Counted from the stretch's first letter, positions 18,379 to 27,105 are shown. The stretch: 64,000 bases of DNA from JBBSJZ01 sp041739875 (GCA_041739875.1 JBGSNA010000148.1:37121-101120), one strand, 5' to 3'. Numbers and translations are program-made. The notes: generated by a model not told the origin, from the sequence alone.

Positions 18379-18960
18379 GTGAAGGGCATTGTCTTTACAG
18401 AATTGATCGAGATGGTTGAAAACGATCTCGGAATTGATATCGCCGATCGAATGATAACCGGTGCGCACACCCCTAGCGGTGGTGCCTACACATCCGTCGG
18501 CACTTACGATCACGCAGAACTCATTCGCATGGTCATTTCCCTGGCTCACGAAACCGACATCCCCGTACCCGACCTCGTGCAGGCGTTTGGCCGACACCTT
18601 TTCACTCGCTTTCACGAACTGTATCCGCAGTTCTTCCATGACATCGAATCCGCGATTGACTTCTTACCGCTTATCGAAACATACATCCATGTCGAAGTTC
18701 GCAAACTCTACCCGGATGCTGAGCTCCCATCGTTTACCAGTGAGATGAACGAGGGCGTATTGGAATTCACCTACTCCTCCACGCGACCGTTTGCGGATCT
18801 TGCTGAGGGGCTGGTTCGAGCTTGTGTCGATCATTTCCAGGACGCGGTCCGCGTTGATCGATTCGATTTGGGACTTGGCAATGGTACCGAAGCCAAATTC
18901 ACTCTAGCACCAATCGCGGCTATGGAGCCAAACAAGGCTGAACCCACATGTCTGATTTAG
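18379..18960 (+). CDS. H-NOX heme nitric-oxide/oxygen-binding sensor
   Basis: A 193-aa protein starting at GTG 18379 (AGGAAGAG upstream). The family start MKGIVFTELI is clear. The proximal heme ligand is His104 (TYIHVEVRK), and the propionate-binding YxSxR motif is Tyr132-Ser134-Arg136 (TYSSTRPF). The position matching the distal Tyr140 of the O2-binding Thermoanaerobacter protein is Leu141 here, so NO-selective binding is more likely than O2 binding. Stand-alone bacterial H-NOX proteins usually regulate a neighbouring histidine kinase or cyclic-di-GMP enzyme. The following kinase gene overlaps this one by 13 bp, which supports that pairing. Confidence 0.94.
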   Translation: MKGIVFTELIEMVENDLGIDIADRMITGAHTPSGGAYTSVGTYDHAELIRMVISLAHETDIPVPDLVQAFGRHLFTRFHELYPQFFHDIESAIDFLPLIETYIHVEVRKLYPDAELPSFTSEMNEGVLEFTYSSTRPFADLAEGLVRACVDHFQDAVRVDRFDLGLGNGTEAKFTLAPIAAMEPNKAEPTCLI

Positions 18961-20360
18961 ACGTCTTGCAACGCAAGCTCGACCGCGAACGCGTTGCACG
19001 AAAGGAAGCCGAGGCGTTACTTGAGAAGAAGTCGCTTGAAGTCTTCCATACCAACACGAAACTTCAATTGCTCGCTGACCAGATGCACGAGCATGCGCAA
19101 CAAACCAGTGCGATCATCGAAACCGCCGCCGAAGGCATCATCGTCTATGACCAGGAAGGAACAATCAGACTTTTCAATCGTTCCGCGGTCGCAGTCTTTG
19201 AACAAACGTCTGTTGCTGGAATGAATATTCGTGATCTGTTCGAAACAAACCCGAAAGTAGACGCATCACTGTTCCCGGACTGCACAAACCCGTTTAGTGC
19301 CTATGGATCCGGATGCAGCTTGCAAGACAATCGCTGCATGCGTGAACCCTTCGAATGTGTTGCACATCGAGATTCTGGCCAAACGTTCATCGCGGAAATC
19401 TCTACCAGTCGAAGCGAGTATGGAGGCTCCGTGGTATTCACGGCGATGGTGCGAGACTTATCGCGTCGAAAGAAGCTTGAGGCTCAATTGAGCCAAGCAC
19501 AGAAAATGGAGTCGGTTGGGCAACTCGCCGCCGGCATGGCACACGAGATTAATACCCCGATTCAATTCGTCGGTGACAATCTGCAGTTTCTTAAAGGTGC
19601 TTTCGAAGATTTAGCGGACCTTCTCGCCCTGTTTCAACAGCTCTTGGATAAAGAAACCGATCCCAATTTGGATGCGGAATCCAACGCAAAGACGCAACTT
19701 ATCCAAGAGATCCACAAGCAAAGTGAATTAGTTGACTTTCCGTTCCTCCGGGAAGAGTTTCCTAGCGCGATCTCACAATCGCTCGAAGGAATCGAACGTG
19801 TCGCCAAAGTCGTTCGAGCCATGAAGGAATTTTCGCAACCATCATCTGACAGCAAGACATCCGTCGACATCAATCGCACGATAGAGAACACACTCGCAGT
19901 CATGACGAATCAATTGATGGAATCGGCCAGAGTCGATCTGTCCTTGGATCGAACGCTCGAACCGTTGGTGTGTCTGTCGGGCCAATTGAGCCAAGCGTTA
20001 CTCAACCTAATCACCAATGCGATTGAGGCCATCGAGGAACACAAAAGCTCCAGCGAAGGACTCATTGTCATCGCAACTCGGCTTCATGAGGGGCATGTCG
20101 AAATTCGGATCACTGACAACGGACCAGGTATACCGGCAACCATTCAGGATCGCATCTTTGAGCCGTTCTTCACCACCAAGGAAGTCGGTAAGGGATCGGG
20201 ACAAGGCTTAGCTTTCGTCTATGACGTGATTGTCAACAAACACGACGGTTCAATTCACGCGTTCTCGCCAACCGCTGGCGGAACGACGTTTGTTCTGCGA
20301 CTGCCCGCGGCCAGCAAATTAAAAACCAACAGGCAAGACCATGCGAATTCTATTAATTGA
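18948..20360 (+). CDS. Sensor histidine kinase with coiled coil and PAS domain
   Basis: A 470-aa soluble kinase. Residues 1-55 are a charged coiled coil. A PAS domain follows (about 55-170: IIETAAEGIIVYDQEGTIRLFN), with four unusual cysteines at 112, 123, 130 and 137. The phosphoacceptor is His199 in GMAHEINTPIQFV. The ATPase domain has the N-box LNLITNAIEAIEEH, DNGPGIP, PFFTTKEVG and GSGQGLAF. No membrane segment, so it senses inside the cell, directly or through the overlapping H-NOX and the upstream BLUF. Its gene overlaps H-NOX by 13 bp and the next kinase by 20 bp, so all are translated together. Confidence 0.94.
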   Translation: MSDLDVLQRKLDRERVARKEAEALLEKKSLEVFHTNTKLQLLADQMHEHAQQTSAIIETAAEGIIVYDQEGTIRLFNRSAVAVFEQTSVAGMNIRDLFETNPKVDASLFPDCTNPFSAYGSGCSLQDNRCMREPFECVAHRDSGQTFIAEISTSRSEYGGSVVFTAMVRDLSRRKKLEAQLSQAQKMESVGQLAAGMAHEINTPIQFVGDNLQFLKGAFEDLADLLALFQQLLDKETDPNLDAESNAKTQLIQEIHKQSELVDFPFLREEFPSAISQSLEGIERVAKVVRAMKEFSQPSSDSKTSVDINRTIENTLAVMTNQLMESARVDLSLDRTLEPLVCLSGQLSQALLNLITNAIEAIEEHKSSSEGLIVIATRLHEGHVEIRITDNGPGIPATIQDRIFEPFFTTKEVGKGSGQGLAFVYDVIVNKHDGSIHAFSPTAGGTTFVLRLPAASKLKTNRQDHANSIN

Positions 20361-21591
20361 ACCAAACGTAACCAATCAACAATTGTGGCTGAAACGTTGC
20401 CGTGCCCACTCCGAGGATATTACTGTTGTCAGCTCGAAAGAGGGAGCTGTTCAAGCGATCCAGACGATGCGGTTCACTCTCGCTATCTGTGATGCGCAAC
20501 TCGTCATCCACCAGGCGGGTCAAGCGACAACGCGATTTCCGAGCGAGCTCAAGTCACGCTGCGCGTTGACACTGGCCACCATCAACGCATCTGATTTAGA
20601 AGCGGAGCGATTGGCGTACTTGGTGGGCTTTGACGACTCCATTTCGTCGAGCACGAGCGATGAGTCACTCGCAGCAAAGTTTCGTCAAGCGAAACTAATT
20701 GAGCAACTCGAAAACCGATTGGCCCAGGCTCAAAAACTCGAATCCATCGGTGAGCTCGCGTCTGGGATTGCACACGAAATCAACACTCCCATTCAGTACG
20801 TTGGAGACAACACGCGTTTTGTCCAAGACGCCTGTGGTGACCTGAGCGAAATTCTTCTGTGCTGCCAAAAACTGATTGGCCAAGCAGCATCCGGTAGCGA
20901 ACTTGAGACGCAAACGCTCGAACTCCGCGAACTCATGCTGTCCAAGGACGTCGAATATTTGCTCGAAGAAGTGCCTGCGGCAATCACTCAAACACTCGAA
21001 GGCGTCGATCGTGTCACGAACATCGTTCGCGCAATGAAAGAGTTTGCGCATCCAGGGTCGTCTGAAATGACGTTCACGGACCTGGCTCATTCGATCAACA
21101 ACACGGTCATGGTTGCCCGCAATGAATGGAAATACGTCGCTGAGCTCGTCACTGACTTTGATCCGTCTCTGCCGTTGGTGCCATGCCTTCCCGGCGAACT
21201 CAATCAAGTCTTACTCAACATGATAGTCAACGCCGCGCATGCAATCGCCGAATCACGAGGCGATTCACCAGAATCCAAAGGCCGAATCACATTGGCAACG
21301 CGTCTTCGGCCTGAGTTCGCAGAAATTCTCATCCAAGACACTGGATGCGGCATCTCGCCAGAGAATATCGAACGTGTCTTCACTCCTTTCTTTACGACCA
21401 AAGGAGCCGGAAAGGGAACCGGCCAAGGCTTGGCGATCGCACATTCGGTGATCGTCGAGAAACATGGCGGCACAATCAAAATTGAGAGCGCATTAGGTGT
21501 TGGAACAACCTTTGTGATTCAAATCCCCTTAAAACCTACGACCAAAGACACGCCAATAAACGCCTCCGCGAAAGAGCTTCTTAGCGTTTAA
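20341..21591 (+). CDS. Second histidine kinase, N-terminal pseudo-receiver
   Basis: A 416-aa soluble kinase, clearly paralogous to the one before it in the catalytic half: His145 in GIAHEINTPIQYVGDN, N-box LLNMIVNAAHAIAES, QDTGCGIS, PFFTTKGAG and GTGQGLAI. Residues 1-115 are receiver-like (MRILLIEPN ... LAICDAQLV). Asp51 sits where a phosphoacceptor would be, but the usual acidic pair is Glu-Pro and the conserved Lys is missing, so it is probably a pseudo-receiver. It overlaps the previous kinase by 20 bp. Two related kinases in one operon could form heterodimers or split the BLUF and H-NOX inputs. Confidence 0.92.
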   Translation: MRILLIEPNVTNQQLWLKRCRAHSEDITVVSSKEGAVQAIQTMRFTLAICDAQLVIHQAGQATTRFPSELKSRCALTLATINASDLEAERLAYLVGFDDSISSSTSDESLAAKFRQAKLIEQLENRLAQAQKLESIGELASGIAHEINTPIQYVGDNTRFVQDACGDLSEILLCCQKLIGQAASGSELETQTLELRELMLSKDVEYLLEEVPAAITQTLEGVDRVTNIVRAMKEFAHPGSSEMTFTDLAHSINNTVMVARNEWKYVAELVTDFDPSLPLVPCLPGELNQVLLNMIVNAAHAIAESRGDSPESKGRITLATRLRPEFAEILIQDTGCGISPENIERVFTPFFTTKGAGKGTGQGLAIAHSVIVEKHGGTIKIESALGVGTTFVIQIPLKPTTKDTPINASAKELLSV

Positions 21592-21616
21592 AGCAACTGG
21601 GCTCCCGAGAATAAAA

Positions 21617-22807
21617 ATGACTATGAAAATTCTTTTCGTTGACGATGAGATGAACGTACTCGCCGGTCTGAAGCGAATGCTGCGTACGCAGCGTGACGAG
21701 TGGGAAATGCATTTCGCTGGCGGCGGTCATGCGGCACTTGAATTGATGAAACAGCATACGTTCGATGTTGTTGTCTCGGACATGCGAATGCCAGGCATGG
21801 ACGGCGCCGAGCTTCTCACTCGTGTGTCGGAACTCTATCCAAACACGGTACGGCTAGTTCTCAGCGGCCAATCCGAACACGAAAAAATCTTTCGTGCCGT
21901 CGGGCCTGCGCATCAATTCATGTCCAAACCCTGCGACCCCGAAGTGCTCATTGGCACGATCCAGCGAGCATGTGCGCTTCAAAACCGCATGCAAGACGAG
22001 TCGCTTCGTCGTATCGTCACTCAGGTGAAGTTCCTTCCATGCCTGCCGAGCATCTATCGAGATCTGGTCACCAAACTGAAGTCAGATGACAGCTCCCTGG
22101 ATGAAATTGGTGAGATGATTGGAAGCGACATATCGATGACGGCAAAGGTCCTCCAGTTAGTGAACTCCTCCTTCTTTGGGCTTCCTCAGCATGTCAGCTG
22201 TCCCAATCATGCGGTTTCGCTACTGGGATTGAACGTCATTCGTCCCATCGTGTTGACCGTCGGAGCATTCTCACAGTTCGATGATCTCGAATTGGAGGGT
22301 TTCTCGCTGGAGAAAGCGATTTACCACAGCCTAGGTGTCGCGACGACGGCCAGGAAAATTGCCGCAGCAAAGTCAAGCGTGAGCAATTTGGTCGATGACG
22401 CTTTCATTGCTGGGATGGTACACGATATCGGCAAGCTGATTCTTGCGGCGAATCTTCGTGATGCCTACGAAACCGCTTTTGAAATATCACGATTTGAGGC
22501 GATTCCATTGTGGCAAGCCGAACTGAAAGTGTTCGGTACGACCCATGCTGAAATTGGGGCTCACTTGCTCGGACTCTGGAATCTGCCGAACCCGATTGTG
22601 GAGGCCGTCGCATTCCATCACCAACCTCGTGAAGCCACTCATATAGAGTTTTCGCCACTCACAGCAGTGCATATCGCCAATGTTCTGCACCATGCGCAAT
22701 ACGATGACGCTAGAACATCGGACTGTGACGCTCGCTATTTGGATAGCGTCGGTGTGAGCGGTGATATTAAAGCTTGGGAATCACTTGTCGAAAAGGAATT
22801 GGTTTGA
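21617..22807 (+). CDS. Response regulator with HDOD output domain
   Basis: A 396-aa protein. The receiver (1-125) is intact: acidic pair in FVDDE, phosphoacceptor Asp55 (VVSDMRMPG), Ser in VLSGQ and Lys104 (FMSKPCDP). The HDOD domain (about 140-330) has LPSIYRDLVTKL, SDISMTAKVLQLVNSSFFG and AGMVHDIGKLIL, with the HD pair kept. HDOD proteins are non-DNA-binding outputs linked to motility, development and nucleotide signalling. The next gene's ATG overlaps the stop by one base (TGATG). The start is ATG 21617, with ATG 21623 possible. Confidence 0.93.
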   Translation: MTMKILFVDDEMNVLAGLKRMLRTQRDEWEMHFAGGGHAALELMKQHTFDVVVSDMRMPGMDGAELLTRVSELYPNTVRLVLSGQSEHEKIFRAVGPAHQFMSKPCDPEVLIGTIQRACALQNRMQDESLRRIVTQVKFLPCLPSIYRDLVTKLKSDDSSLDEIGEMIGSDISMTAKVLQLVNSSFFGLPQHVSCPNHAVSLLGLNVIRPIVLTVGAFSQFDDLELEGFSLEKAIYHSLGVATTARKIAAAKSSVSNLVDDAFIAGMVHDIGKLILAANLRDAYETAFEISRFEAIPLWQAELKVFGTTHAEIGAHLLGLWNLPNPIVEAVAFHHQPREATHIEFSPLTAVHIANVLHHAQYDDARTSDCDARYLDSVGVSGDIKAWESLVEKELV

Positions 22808-23940
22808 TGGCAGACCGCATTCTCTTAGTCGACGATGACCCCAATGTGCTCCAAGGTTTCAAGCGGCATCTACGCAAAGATTACGACATGGAACTGGCCG
22901 TCGGCGGCCACCAAGCGATCGAACTTTTCAAGACCAAAGGGCCTTTTGCCGTCGTTGTCTCTGACATGCAGATGCCGGAAATGACGGGTTTGGAGTTGCT
23001 TAGCCGATTGCAGAAACTCGACGACCACACGGTGCGGATCATGCTGACCGGCAACGCAGACCAAAAGACGGCGGTGGATGCTGTCAACGAGGGCAATATC
23101 TTTCGGTTCTTGAGCAAACCTTGCCCTCCCGAGTCGCTAGCCAAAACACTCGATGCGGCTCTTCGCCAGCATCAACTCATCATTGCCGAAGCCGAACTCT
23201 TGAGCAAAACGCTTTCGGGCAGCGTTCGGATGTTGACGCAAGTCCTTTCGCTCGCCATGCCGAACGCGTTTGGGATGTGCCAAGAAGCAAGGACGCTTGC
23301 CCGTGGCATCGCGGAACTGCTGAGCATCGGGCCGATGTGGCAAGTTGAGATGGCGGCCATGCTAATGCGAGTCGGTTGCGTATCGCTCCCTGAAGATGTG
23401 CTCGAAAAATATCTCAGTGACGAACCGCTTAGCGAAGAAGAAGCCAGACTTGTTGCCGGGACACCGAAACTCGGACACAGCCTCTTGTCCGCCATTCCAC
23501 GATTACAAGACGTTGCTCGACTCATCGCAACGCAATCGGATCCGCCGATTACGGCAACACCGCCTGCTGCGAGAATCCTTAAGGTCGTAGGTGACTTCCA
23601 GCGTTTTCGGTGCAACGCATCACCATTCGCTGCAATCAAACGTCTTCGCAGCGGAGCAAGCTATGACGCATCGGTTGTGGAGGCGTTAGAAAACATTGTT
23701 TCGCAATCTTGCGAAATCCGAAGCGTTACCGTTTCGGAATTGCAAGAAGGAATGATCTTTGAAGAGAACGTCCAAGACAAGTTAGGACGGAACCTCATCG
23801 TCCACGGAACCGAAATTCACGAAGCGTTAATCCAGAAGCTCGCTATGTTGCAACGATCCGGCAGCGGTGTTCGTGAACCCATCCGTGTTCAAGTCGCAAC
23901 GTTCGGGATTAGTCCAGCGTTAGCTACCGTGTCAGCCTAG
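22807..23940 (+). CDS. Response regulator with degenerate HD-GYP-like domain
   Basis: A 377-aa protein. The receiver is intact (LLVDDD, Asp53 in VVSDMQMPE, LTGN, Lys in FLSKPCPP). The C-terminal part aligns by pattern with HD-GYP phosphodiesterases (AAMLMRVGCVSLPEDVL ... PLSEEEARLV ... LGHSLLSAIPRLQDVARLI), but the HD metal pair reads Met-Arg and no GYP loop exists, so it cannot hydrolyse cyclic-di-GMP. A similar degenerate HD-GYP regulator, HnoD, belongs to the NO-responsive H-NOX network of Shewanella, where it acts as an allosteric modulator. That precedent suggests, but does not prove, a similar role here. Confidence 0.88.
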   Translation: MADRILLVDDDPNVLQGFKRHLRKDYDMELAVGGHQAIELFKTKGPFAVVVSDMQMPEMTGLELLSRLQKLDDHTVRIMLTGNADQKTAVDAVNEGNIFRFLSKPCPPESLAKTLDAALRQHQLIIAEAELLSKTLSGSVRMLTQVLSLAMPNAFGMCQEARTLARGIAELLSIGPMWQVEMAAMLMRVGCVSLPEDVLEKYLSDEPLSEEEARLVAGTPKLGHSLLSAIPRLQDVARLIATQSDPPITATPPAARILKVVGDFQRFRCNASPFAAIKRLRSGASYDASVVEALENIVSQSCEIRSVTVSELQEGMIFEENVQDKLGRNLIVHGTEIHEALIQKLAMLQRSGSGVREPIRVQVATFGISPALATVSA

Positions 23941-23999
23941 AACCCACATACCAGCACCCTTTTCAATGCTCATGACTTAGTCGCCCAAGGAAAACTCCC

Positions 24000-24380
24000 A
24001 TGACCTCTATTCTACTCGTTGATGACGACATGAATTTGTTACGTGGACTTCGCAGAGGATTGCGAGACCAACCCTACCAACTGTTCATTGCCAACTCGGC
24101 CGAAATGGCGATGAGCATGTTCCGCAGTCACGGCTTTGATCTAGTCGTCGTCGACCAGCAAATGGGCGGTCGAAATGGCACGGAGCTTGTCTCGTGGCTC
24201 GCCGAACATTTCCCAGAGACCGTACGAATCATGCTCACCGGTCACGCCGACGTGGATGTAATGATGCAGGCGATTAACTCTGGCCGGGTGTTTCGCTTCC
24301 TGACGAAACCTTGTCGCGACTTGGAACTTGCTTTGGCGATCCGCGACGGCCTGGATTCGAGACAACTCCAAGCCCAATAG
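24000..24380 (+). CDS. Single-domain response regulator
   Basis: A 126-aa protein with a receiver only: acidic residues in LLVDDDM, phosphoacceptor Asp52 (VVVDQQMGG), LTGH and Lys in FRFLTKPCRD. There is no output domain, so it acts by binding a partner or as a phosphate sink. AAGGAAAA lies 7 nt before ATG 24000. It closes the BLUF/H-NOX cluster on the plus strand, 59 bp after the degenerate HD-GYP regulator. Its receiver resembles those of the two preceding regulators (NLLRGLRRGL, TVRIMLTG), as expected from duplication. Confidence 0.93.
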   Translation: MTSILLVDDDMNLLRGLRRGLRDQPYQLFIANSAEMAMSMFRSHGFDLVVVDQQMGGRNGTELVSWLAEHFPETVRIMLTGHADVDVMMQAINSGRVFRFLTKPCRDLELALAIRDGLDSRQLQAQ

Positions 24381-24506
24381 TCGACATCGGACTCCGGTGC
24401 CTTAACGACAGAAACTTCCTCGAGAGCGATGCGGATCGCGTCGGCGTGTGATTCGATATCTTGACAGCGACCGGTCCAAGCTTCTACCAATCTGTGCTCG
24501 CATCGA

Positions 24507-24535
24507 ACGGCTCGCGATCAAATAAGATCGCCCGT
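24507..24535. terminator. Hairpin between the regulator cluster and gyrB
   Basis: ACGG and CCGT flank a perfect inner stem GCGATC/GATCGC (24514-24519 and 24526-24531) with loop AAATAA and a 3-nt bulge. It ends at the gyrB stop codon and stands between convergent genes, so it could terminate either side; no long T-run. Confidence 0.45.
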
Positions 24536-27105
24536 TAAACGTCCAAGTTGCGGACGTCGAGCGCGTGCTTCTCGATGAATTCTCGACGAGGCTCCACTTT
24601 GTCGCCCATCAACAAGCGGAACATCTCGTCGGCGGCGCCGGCATCGTTCAAGTTGACTTGGATCAAGGTTCGGTTGGCCGGATCAAGCGTCGTTTCACGA
24701 AGTTCCTCGGCGTTCATTTCACCAAGCCCCTTGAAGCGAGTCACCTGTAACCCTTTCTCACCGGCGGCACGAATCCCGGGAAGCAACCCACGCAAATCTT
24801 CAAGCGACCGACGATTATCCTCGCCGCGAATCAACTCGAATCTCGCTGTCGTCGAACCGGTTCGCTCGAGAGGGATTAAATCCTCTAGCGAGAATCCAAG
24901 CGGTAGCATGTCCTTGATACCACTATTGATCGTGCGGACTTCATGCAATTCGGCCAAGTGTGCAATGATGCGAGGATCCTCGACTTTGGGGCCAGCCTCA
25001 GCGTCTTCGTCCCCCGGCACTTCATCCGCAGGCTCCTCCGCCGAGTCCTCGTCGTTGTCCAGCCGAAGGTTATTGTCGTTGATGTAGATTTCGACCTCTT
25101 CTTGCGTGTGAAACCAATTTTCTCCGTTACTTGAAGTAAGAAGCAGCGACGGCAAGCGGCCGCTCATAGGATCCAATCGCACGGCATGAATTCGCAGACT
25201 GATTCCGCGACGTTCCAACGCGAGAATCGCGTCTTCCATCGATGCCAGTGTCGTGGCAAGTTTCCGCATTTCTTCACCTTCGACACGTCGACCATCCTCA
25301 GCTTCGAAAACGGTGTCGGTGAGCCCTCGCTCGAGCAACTGTCCCTTCATTTCTTCTTCAGTTTGGATGTAATAACGTGTCTTACCGTGTTGGACTCGGA
25401 ACAACGGTGGCTGGGCAACGTAAACGTGCCCAGCGGCGACAAGTTGAAACATTTGACGATAAAAGAAGCACAATAGCAGCGTGCGAATGTGGCTGCCGTC
25501 GACGTCGGCGTCCGTCATGATGACGATCTTGTTGTAACGTCGCTTGGAAATGTCTTGATCAGCGCCGATCCCGGAGCCGATCGCCTGGATCATCGACTGG
25601 ACTTCTTCGTTGGCGAGTACTTTGTCTTCGCGACTCTTGTAAGCGTTGATGATTTTACCACGGAGTGGCAAGATCGCCTGGAAGTCCCGCATCCGGCCGC
25701 CCTCAGCGCTACCACCGGCCGAATCACCTTCGACCAAGTAGACTTCGCACTCTTCCATTTTCTTACTGATACAGTCGCGAAGTTTGCCCGGCAAACCACC
25801 GCCGCCAAGTGCGTCTTTGCGTTTGCGAAGCAAGTCCTTGGCCTTGCGTGCTGCTTCGCGCGCCTCCGCCGCGAGCAAGCCTTTCCGAACGATCGCCTTG
25901 GCCGTCTTGGGATTTTCCTCGACAAACTTTGCCAAGAACTCGCCGACTCCATTGTTGACGTAACCCTCGACCTCGCCGTTACCAAGCTTTGTCTTGGTTT
26001 GACCTTCGAATTGAGGATGCGGGACGCGGACACTGATGACTGCGGTGAGCCCCTCACGGAAGTCGTCTCCGCCGGGCGTGACGGCTTTGAAAAGCCCTTC
26101 TTTCTTACCGTAGTTATTGAGCGTGCGTGTGAGAGCGGCTCGGAAGCCCGAGACGTGCGTACCGCCTTCAATCGTGTGGATGTTATTGACGTAAGACTGG
26201 ACGTTCTCTGTATACTCGGTGCTGTACTGGAGCGCGATTTCATATTCGACGCCCTCCCGGTGACCCACAATGTGAATGACTTCCGGGTGCAGCGCGTCGC
26301 TTGCACGATTGAGGTGTTCAACAAACTCGATGATGCCACGCTCGTACTGGAAGTCCCCGCCTTCGCCGTTTCGTTCATCATGGAACTTGATGTGCACGCC
26401 GCTGTTCAAGAACGCGAGTTCCTGGAGCCGTTTGTGAAGTGCGTCAAAGGCATACTTCGTCGTACTGAAAATTTGGCCATCGGCCTTGAACGTTGTTTTT
26501 GTACCCGTCTTTTTGGTGGCTCGACCTTTTAGCACAGGCCCAGTCGGGACACCACGTTCGTAGCCTTGAGTCCAGGTGAACCCATCGCGGCTCACTTCGA
26601 CCTCGCACCATTGGCTGAGGAAGTTCACGACCGTGACGCCGACGCCGTGCAGACCGCCGGAGGTCTGGTAGGCACCTTTTTCAAACTTGCCGCCGAACTT
26701 CAAGACAGTCATCACCCCTTCGAGGGTACTGACTTCGCGATCGAGTTCTTCGGAGAGCTGTTCGTGAATCGAAACCGGGATCCCTCGCCCGTCGTCTTCC
26801 ACGGTCACACTGCCGTCGGTGTGCACGACGACGGAGACGTTTTTCGCAAAACCCGCCATCGCTTCGTCGATCGAATTATCGACGGTTTCGTAGACGAGGT
26901 GGTGCAGCCCACGATGGGTGGTGTCGCCAATGTACATACTTGGACGTTCGCGCACGTGATCCAAGTCCGACAAATGCTGCAAATCCTTGTCGGTATAGCT
27001 GGAGTTGGCTTCAATCCGAGTGAAATCAGAAACGGATTCGGCGGGTACCTGAGCGTCAGAAGAACTGTCAGAAGAAGAGTTATCCGGTGTGGGATCGTCG
27101 CTCAT
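24535..27105 (-). CDS. gyrB: DNA gyrase subunit B
   Basis: An 856-aa type IIA topoisomerase ATPase subunit. With GyrA it introduces negative supercoils using ATP. GHKL motifs are present (NSIDEAMAG, EDDGRGIP, QTSGGLHGVGVTVVN), as are the TOPRIM motifs EGDSAGGSAEGGRMRDFQA and MTDADVDGSHIRTLL, and the C-terminal RFKGLGEMNAEELRETT. Relative to the roughly 640-aa short form there is a long insertion after TOPRIM (about residues 580-760), with a very acidic stretch (NDEDSAEEPADEVPGDEDA). The frame opens 18 codons earlier; ATG 27105 begins the acidic Ser-rich N-terminal tail. gyrA, dnaA, dnaN and recF are not adjacent, as in many planctomycetes. Confidence 0.96.
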   Translation of the reverse strand: MSDDPTPDNSSSDSSSDAQVPAESVSDFTRIEANSSYTDKDLQHLSDLDHVRERPSMYIGDTTHRGLHHLVYETVDNSIDEAMAGFAKNVSVVVHTDGSVTVEDDGRGIPVSIHEQLSEELDREVSTLEGVMTVLKFGGKFEKGAYQTSGGLHGVGVTVVNFLSQWCEVEVSRDGFTWTQGYERGVPTGPVLKGRATKKTGTKTTFKADGQIFSTTKYAFDALHKRLQELAFLNSGVHIKFHDERNGEGGDFQYERGIIEFVEHLNRASDALHPEVIHIVGHREGVEYEIALQYSTEYTENVQSYVNNIHTIEGGTHVSGFRAALTRTLNNYGKKEGLFKAVTPGGDDFREGLTAVISVRVPHPQFEGQTKTKLGNGEVEGYVNNGVGEFLAKFVEENPKTAKAIVRKGLLAAEAREAARKAKDLLRKRKDALGGGGLPGKLRDCISKKMEECEVYLVEGDSAGGSAEGGRMRDFQAILPLRGKIINAYKSREDKVLANEEVQSMIQAIGSGIGADQDISKRRYNKIVIMTDADVDGSHIRTLLLCFFYRQMFQLVAAGHVYVAQPPLFRVQHGKTRYYIQTEEEMKGQLLERGLTDTVFEAEDGRRVEGEEMRKLATTLASMEDAILALERRGISLRIHAVRLDPMSGRLPSLLLTSSNGENWFHTQEEVEIYINDNNLRLDNDEDSAEEPADEVPGDEDAEAGPKVEDPRIIAHLAELHEVRTINSGIKDMLPLGFSLEDLIPLERTGSTTARFELIRGEDNRRSLEDLRGLLPGIRAAGEKGLQVTRFKGLGEMNAEELRETTLDPANRTLIQVNLNDAGAADEMFRLLMGDKVEPRREFIEKHALDVRNLDV

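Noticed and set aside
17817..24380. Cluster as a cyclic-di-GMP operon
   Set aside because: No GGDEF or EAL domain is encoded and the HD-GYP-like domain lacks its metal ligands, so direct cyclic-di-GMP turnover is not supported.
25489..26532. Long plus-strand open frame (347 codons) across gyrB
   Set aside because: It lies fully antisense to the certain gyrB gene, its translation shows no domain, and its existence follows from the codon bias of gyrB.
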